Below, in pieces: positions 60,703 through 64,000 of a stretch of 64,000 bases of DNA. Below the pieces are notes generated by a model, which searched no databases, was not told the origin of the DNA, and saw nothing but the letters and a program-made list of their open reading frames with translations. Numbering within the stretch: the stretch's first letter is position 1; each line of letters opens with the position of its first letter. A program made the translations under genes and the position numbers. This DNA comes from Deltaproteobacteria bacterium (lineage in GTDB: Bacteria; Myxococcota_A; UBA9042; PHBI01; JACKFB01). The stretch covers positions 124,001 to 188,000 of the forward strand of contig JACKFB010000006.1 in the NCBI GenBank assembly GCA_020632695.1, written 5' to 3'.

Positions 60703-62781
60703 ATGGCCGACGATCCCACCCCGCCGCCTCTGTCCGACACGGGCCCCGGCCCACGCCCGGCGGGCGCTCAGGGGGACGTCCTCGCTGCCATCTTCGACGC
60801 CTCGCCGACGGCCACCCTGGTCTTCGAGCGGGGCGGGCGCGTGGTGTGCGCGAACCGCGCCGCGCTGGCGCTGACGGGCTACAGCGCCGAGGGGCTGGCC
60901 GCGCGCGCGCTCAGCGACCTGGCGGCGCCCGACGATCCCCGCCTGGCTGCGCTGATGGGCCGCAGCGACCAGGGCGAGCCCTTCGCCGGCGAGCTGGTCC
61001 TCCTGGACGCCGGAGGCCACCCCGTCCCGGTGGCTGTCCAGGTCGCTCCCCTGGCCGCCGGCGCCCAGCCCCCTCGCTTCGTCGCCACGCTGACCGACGT
61101 CGGCGACCGGCGCGCGGCCGAACGCCGGCACCGCGCCCAGGCCGCCCATCACGCGCTGGTGGCGCGCCTGTCCGAGCGCGCGTTGGGAGGCGCGCCCCTC
61201 GATGCCCTGCTGCGCGAGGCCTCCGAGGCGCTGGTCAGCGCGCTGGGCGTCGCGGCCGTCGCCGTGTGGCAGCACGAGCCCGAGGCGCCCGCGCTGGAGC
61301 TGCGGGCGCTCTGCGGGCTCTCGCCGCCTTCCGTGCAGACCGCGGCGGCGTCCCAGGGCGCCTCCTTCCCAGGCCATGTGCTCGCTCGCGAGCGCGCGCT
61401 GGTGGTGCCCGACTTCCGCAGCGAGACCCGCTTCACCCTCGATCCCTTCCACCAGGAGTCCGGCGTGGTGTCCGGAGCCGGCGCGCCCATCCCCGGGGGG
61501 CCCGCGCCGGCCGGCGTGCTGGCTGCCTACGCCCACGGGCACCGCGGCTTCACCGTGCCGGACATGCACCTGCTCCGGGCGACCGCCAGCCTGCTGGGCA
61601 CGCTGCTCCGCCGCGACCGGGACGAGCGGGCGCGGGCGGCCCTCGAAGCGCGCATCCAGCGCAGCGAGCGTCTGGAGCTGGTCGGGCGCATGGCCAGCGG
61701 GTTCGCGCACGACTTCAACAACCTCCTGGCGGTGGTCCTCACCACGACGCGGGTGGTCCTGAGCGAGCTGGCGCCGGGCGATCCGCTGCGCGAGGACATC
61801 GGCGAGATCGAGGAGGCTGCGCGCCGGGCCGCGGCGCTCACCGGCGATCTGCTGCTGCTGGGGCGGGGCGACCCCGGTTCGCCGCGGATCGTGCGGGTCG
61901 GTGACGTGATCGCCGGCCTGGGGAGGATCCTCGAGCGTGCGGTCGGCGAGGGCGTCAGCCTGAGCCTCGACGTCGGGGCCGAGCCCTGGCCGGTGCGCAT
62001 CGACCCGGGCCGGCTCGAGCAGGTGGTGATGAACCTGGTCGTCAACGCCCGCGACGCCCTGCGACCCACCGGTGGACACATCGCCGTGCGCGTGGAGGGC
62101 CGCGCGGACGAGCGGGCCGGCGACGCCTTCGCGGTGGTGCTCTCGGTGGAGGACGACGGGCCGGGCATCCCCGAGGCGGTGCGCGAGCGCCTCTTCGAGC
62201 CCTTCTTCACGACCAAGGCGCCAGGGGAGGGCTCCGGGCTCGGCCTGGCCACGGTGCACTCGATCGTGAGCAGCGCGGGCGGCGACGTCAGGGCGCTGGC
62301 GCGGCCCGAGGGGGGCACGCGCATGGAGGTGAGCCTGCCGGCGACCGAGGATCTGGAGGCCTGGGAGGACTCGGGGCCGCCGACGCGCCCGGCGCCGGCG
62401 GTCGGCGGCGAGACCGTGCTGGTGGTCGACGACGAGCCGATGGTGCGCCGCGCGGTGCGGCGGATGCTGCGTCGCCACGGCTACGACGTGGTCGAGGCCG
62501 CGGACGGGCTCCAGGCGCTGGCGCAGCTCGAGGCCGAGACGCCGGTCATCGCCCTGGTGCTCTCCGACGTCTCCATGCCGGCGCTGGGCGGGCGCGAGCT
62601 GGCCCGGCGCGTGGCCGAGGCGGGTGCCGGCCCGCCGGTGGTGCTCATGAGCGCCTTCGAGCCGGCGACGGATGGCGGCTCCGGCGACGCGCCGGCGCTG
62701 CTCCGCAAGCCGTTCACCGAGGACGCGCTGCGCGAGGTGCTGCGGCAGCACCTGGATCGCGACCCGCCACCTGGAGGATGA
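60703..62781 (+). CDS. Hybrid PAS-GAF sensor histidine kinase with receiver domain
   Basis: A 692-residue soluble kinase. It has a PAS domain (about 25-135, ATLVFERGGRVVCANRAALALTGYS), a GAF-like domain (about 150-305, ending AAYAHGHRGFTVPDMHLLRATA), and HisKA with H336 in GFAHDFNNLL. The ATPase lobe has VVNARDAL, DDGPGIP and FTTKAPGEGSGLGL. The receiver (about 568-690) has VVDDEP and phospho-acceptor D622. It shares its HDFNN-type H-box with the kinase at 54840, but the sensor domains differ. GAGGG precedes the ATG. No partner regulator gene is adjacent. Confidence 0.92.
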   Translation: MADDPTPPPLSDTGPGPRPAGAQGDVLAAIFDASPTATLVFERGGRVVCANRAALALTGYSAEGLAARALSDLAAPDDPRLAALMGRSDQGEPFAGELVLLDAGGHPVPVAVQVAPLAAGAQPPRFVATLTDVGDRRAAERRHRAQAAHHALVARLSERALGGAPLDALLREASEALVSALGVAAVAVWQHEPEAPALELRALCGLSPPSVQTAAASQGASFPGHVLARERALVVPDFRSETRFTLDPFHQESGVVSGAGAPIPGGPAPAGVLAAYAHGHRGFTVPDMHLLRATASLLGTLLRRDRDERARAALEARIQRSERLELVGRMASGFAHDFNNLLAVVLTTTRVVLSELAPGDPLREDIGEIEEAARRAAALTGDLLLLGRGDPGSPRIVRVGDVIAGLGRILERAVGEGVSLSLDVGAEPWPVRIDPGRLEQVVMNLVVNARDALRPTGGHIAVRVEGRADERAGDAFAVVLSVEDDGPGIPEAVRERLFEPFFTTKAPGEGSGLGLATVHSIVSSAGGDVRALARPEGGTRMEVSLPATEDLEAWEDSGPPTRPAPAVGGETVLVVDDEPMVRRAVRRMLRRHGYDVVEAADGLQALAQLEAETPVIALVLSDVSMPALGGRELARRVAEAGAGPPVVLMSAFEPATDGGSGDAPALLRKPFTEDALREVLRQHLDRDPPPGG

Positions 62782-62821
62782 TGCGGCGCCGGCCGACGCG
62801 CCGGAGACCGAGGAGAACCCA

Positions 62822-64000
62822 TTGAGTGACAGCGTCCTCCACCTCTCTCTCCACGCCCCGGGGGCCACGCTGCCCGCCGAGGGCCGCCCCATCGAGGCGA
62901 TCGCCCCCACCCGCGCCACGCTCGCCTTCGACGGGTCCGCGGTGTCCCTGGCCGTGGTCCTGCCCGACCTCACCCGCGCAGAGCAGCGCTGGGCCACCGA
63001 TCAGGTCGTGCGCAAGGTCTGCGCGCTGGCGCCGGCGGAGCGCGTGATCGTCCACGCCGGCGAGGGGATCGACGATGACACGGCGCTGACGCTGACGCTG
63101 GACCGTCGCATCGCGGTCCCCGACACCCGCCTCGAGGGACGGCCTGCGCTCGAGGCGCGGCTGGACACGATCGCGTCGTCGATCGGCACCTACCGCCGCT
63201 GGGTGGACGAGGAGCCGACGGCGCGCACCAGCCTGGCCATCGCCGCCGACGTCCAGGCCTTCGGCGCCGGGCGCGACGACGTGGAGGTGACGGTGCTCGA
63301 GGAGGCCGCGCTCGAGGCGGAGGGCCTGCGCCTGCTCCTCGCGGTCGGAGGCGCCAGCCGGATCTCGCCTCCGCGGCTGGTCATCGCCCGCTACCTGCCC
63401 CAGGACCCGAGGCCCGCGCGCATGCTGGTCGGCAAGGGCATCACCTTCGACAGCGGCGGCATCAACGTCAAACCGTATGAGTCCTTCGTCAGCATGATGC
63501 GCAACGACATGGCCGGCGCCGCGCTGGCCTTCGCGATCTTCCAGACCATGGTCGAGGCCGGCGCCGACGAGCCGCTGACGCTGGTGCTGCCCACCTGCGA
63601 GAACCCCATCGGTGAGGAGGCCATGCGGCCGGGCAGCGTGGTCCAGAGCCACCGGGGCCTGAAGGTGCGCATCGATCACACCGACGCCGAGGGCCGCCTG
63701 GTGCTGGCCGACGGGCTCTCCTACGCCACGGCGCTCCATCCGCCCCGCGAGGTGTTCACCTTCGCCACGCTGACCACGGCGGCGCTCATCGCCTACGGGC
63801 CCTACGAGACGCCGGTGCACTTCGCCACCGCCGAGACCGAGCGCGCCCTGCGCGAGGCGTCCGCGGCCACGGGCGAGGACCTGAGCTTCTTCCCGGCGAG
63901 GCTGTGGCACCGCGAGGCCAACCGCGATCGCATCGCCGACATCAAGAACACCGGCCAGCTCCCGAGCCACGCGTCGCGCGGCGCCGGGTCGCGAAACGCA
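62822..64000 (+). CDS. pepA: Leucyl aminopeptidase (M17), partial at right edge
   Basis: 393 codons are visible and the gene runs off the right edge. It is an M17 family aminopeptidase that removes N-terminal amino acids. The active-site segments are VGKGITFDSGGINVKP (Lys and Asp ligands), MMRNDMAGAA (Asp), CENPIGEEAMRPGSVV, and HTDAEGRLVLADGLSY (Asp, Glu and catalytic Arg). The usual NTDAEGR has His in place of Asn. The N-terminal domain is poorly conserved, as is normal. The start is TTG, chosen because AGGAG lies 7 nt upstream. It is 40 bp after the hybrid kinase. Confidence 0.93.
   Translation, partial: MSDSVLHLSLHAPGATLPAEGRPIEAIAPTRATLAFDGSAVSLAVVLPDLTRAEQRWATDQVVRKVCALAPAERVIVHAGEGIDDDTALTLTLDRRIAVPDTRLEGRPALEARLDTIASSIGTYRRWVDEEPTARTSLAIAADVQAFGAGRDDVEVTVLEEAALEAEGLRLLLAVGGASRISPPRLVIARYLPQDPRPARMLVGKGITFDSGGINVKPYESFVSMMRNDMAGAALAFAIFQTMVEAGADEPLTLVLPTCENPIGEEAMRPGSVVQSHRGLKVRIDHTDAEGRLVLADGLSYATALHPPREVFTFATLTTAALIAYGPYETPVHFATAETERALREASAATGEDLSFFPARLWHREANRDRIADIKNTGQLPSHASRGAGSRNA

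Noticed and set aside
60430..62997. An 855-codon minus-strand open frame opposite the second hybrid kinase
   Set aside because: Its composition is that of a shadow frame; the plus-strand kinase has every expected catalytic motif.

Overview
The window is about 70% GC and packed with short-spaced genes. The mix of a Hanks-type Ser/Thr kinase with a PEGA domain, many cysteine-rich or MopE-like surface lipoproteins with Asp/Ala linkers, hybrid PAS histidine kinases and frequent GTG/TTG starts suggests a Myxococcota-type bacterium (former Deltaproteobacteria). That placement is inference from gene style only. I see no insertion sequence, prophage, integrase or CRISPR array. It reads as chromosomal backbone with an unusually rich envelope-protein complement.

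Layout. 1-5.5 kb: a minus-strand kinase translationally coupled to a secreted TPR/coiled-coil protein that leaves the left edge, then a 1027-residue lipoprotein of ASH-like beta domains with a VWA-like motif. 5.6-14.8 kb: a forward run of an HtrA-like pseudoprotease, tilS, ftsH, folP, glmM, pdxJ and nnr, most overlapping or closely spaced. 14.8-16.4 kb: a convergent RpoD-family sigma factor. 16.4-24.3 kb: a control region with a perfect 20-bp palindrome, a GIDE-like membrane protein, two cysteine-rich lipoproteins, a degenerate MBL-fold protein and a voltage-sensor/RCK channel; the last three genes overlap at their start and stop codons. 24.2-27.1 kb: a CRM-domain protein, tRNA-Arg(CCG), a hexanucleotide array, a hairpin-rich gap and a divergent PurD. 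27.1-32.5 kb: a lipoprotein, moaB, an AI-2E-type exporter, an alpha/beta hydrolase, an MFS transporter and a thioredoxin-like protein. 32.5-38.3 kb: a 17-repeat MopE-like lipoprotein and a degenerate MepA-like lipoprotein. 38.2-41.9 kb: hemE-hemG and a TrpD2-like transferase. 41.9-46.7 kb: a second hexanucleotide array, two small secreted proteins, a BKACE enzyme and DMT and MATE transporters. 46.8-53.8 kb: a chimeric lipoprotein with a CxxCH motif, a secreted esterase, class I aldolase and an SGNH protein. 53.8-64 kb: a methyltransferase-TPR protein coupled to a hybrid kinase, cardiolipin synthase, a shrunken Tex relative, a second hybrid kinase and a leucyl aminopeptidase running off the right edge.

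The most notable signals are: a recurring leaderless-start signature (a TANNNT hexamer ending 6-7 nt before an ATG with no Shine-Dalgarno) at six genes; a channel combining an Arg-every-third-residue S4, an EF-hand-like turret loop and a DPGN pore, coupled to an MBL-fold protein lacking its metal site; inverted hexanucleotide arrays; a two-copy 150-bp dispersed repeat; and convergent gene pairs that overlap by 53-94 bp. All identifications were made by eye from motifs; no database search was run.
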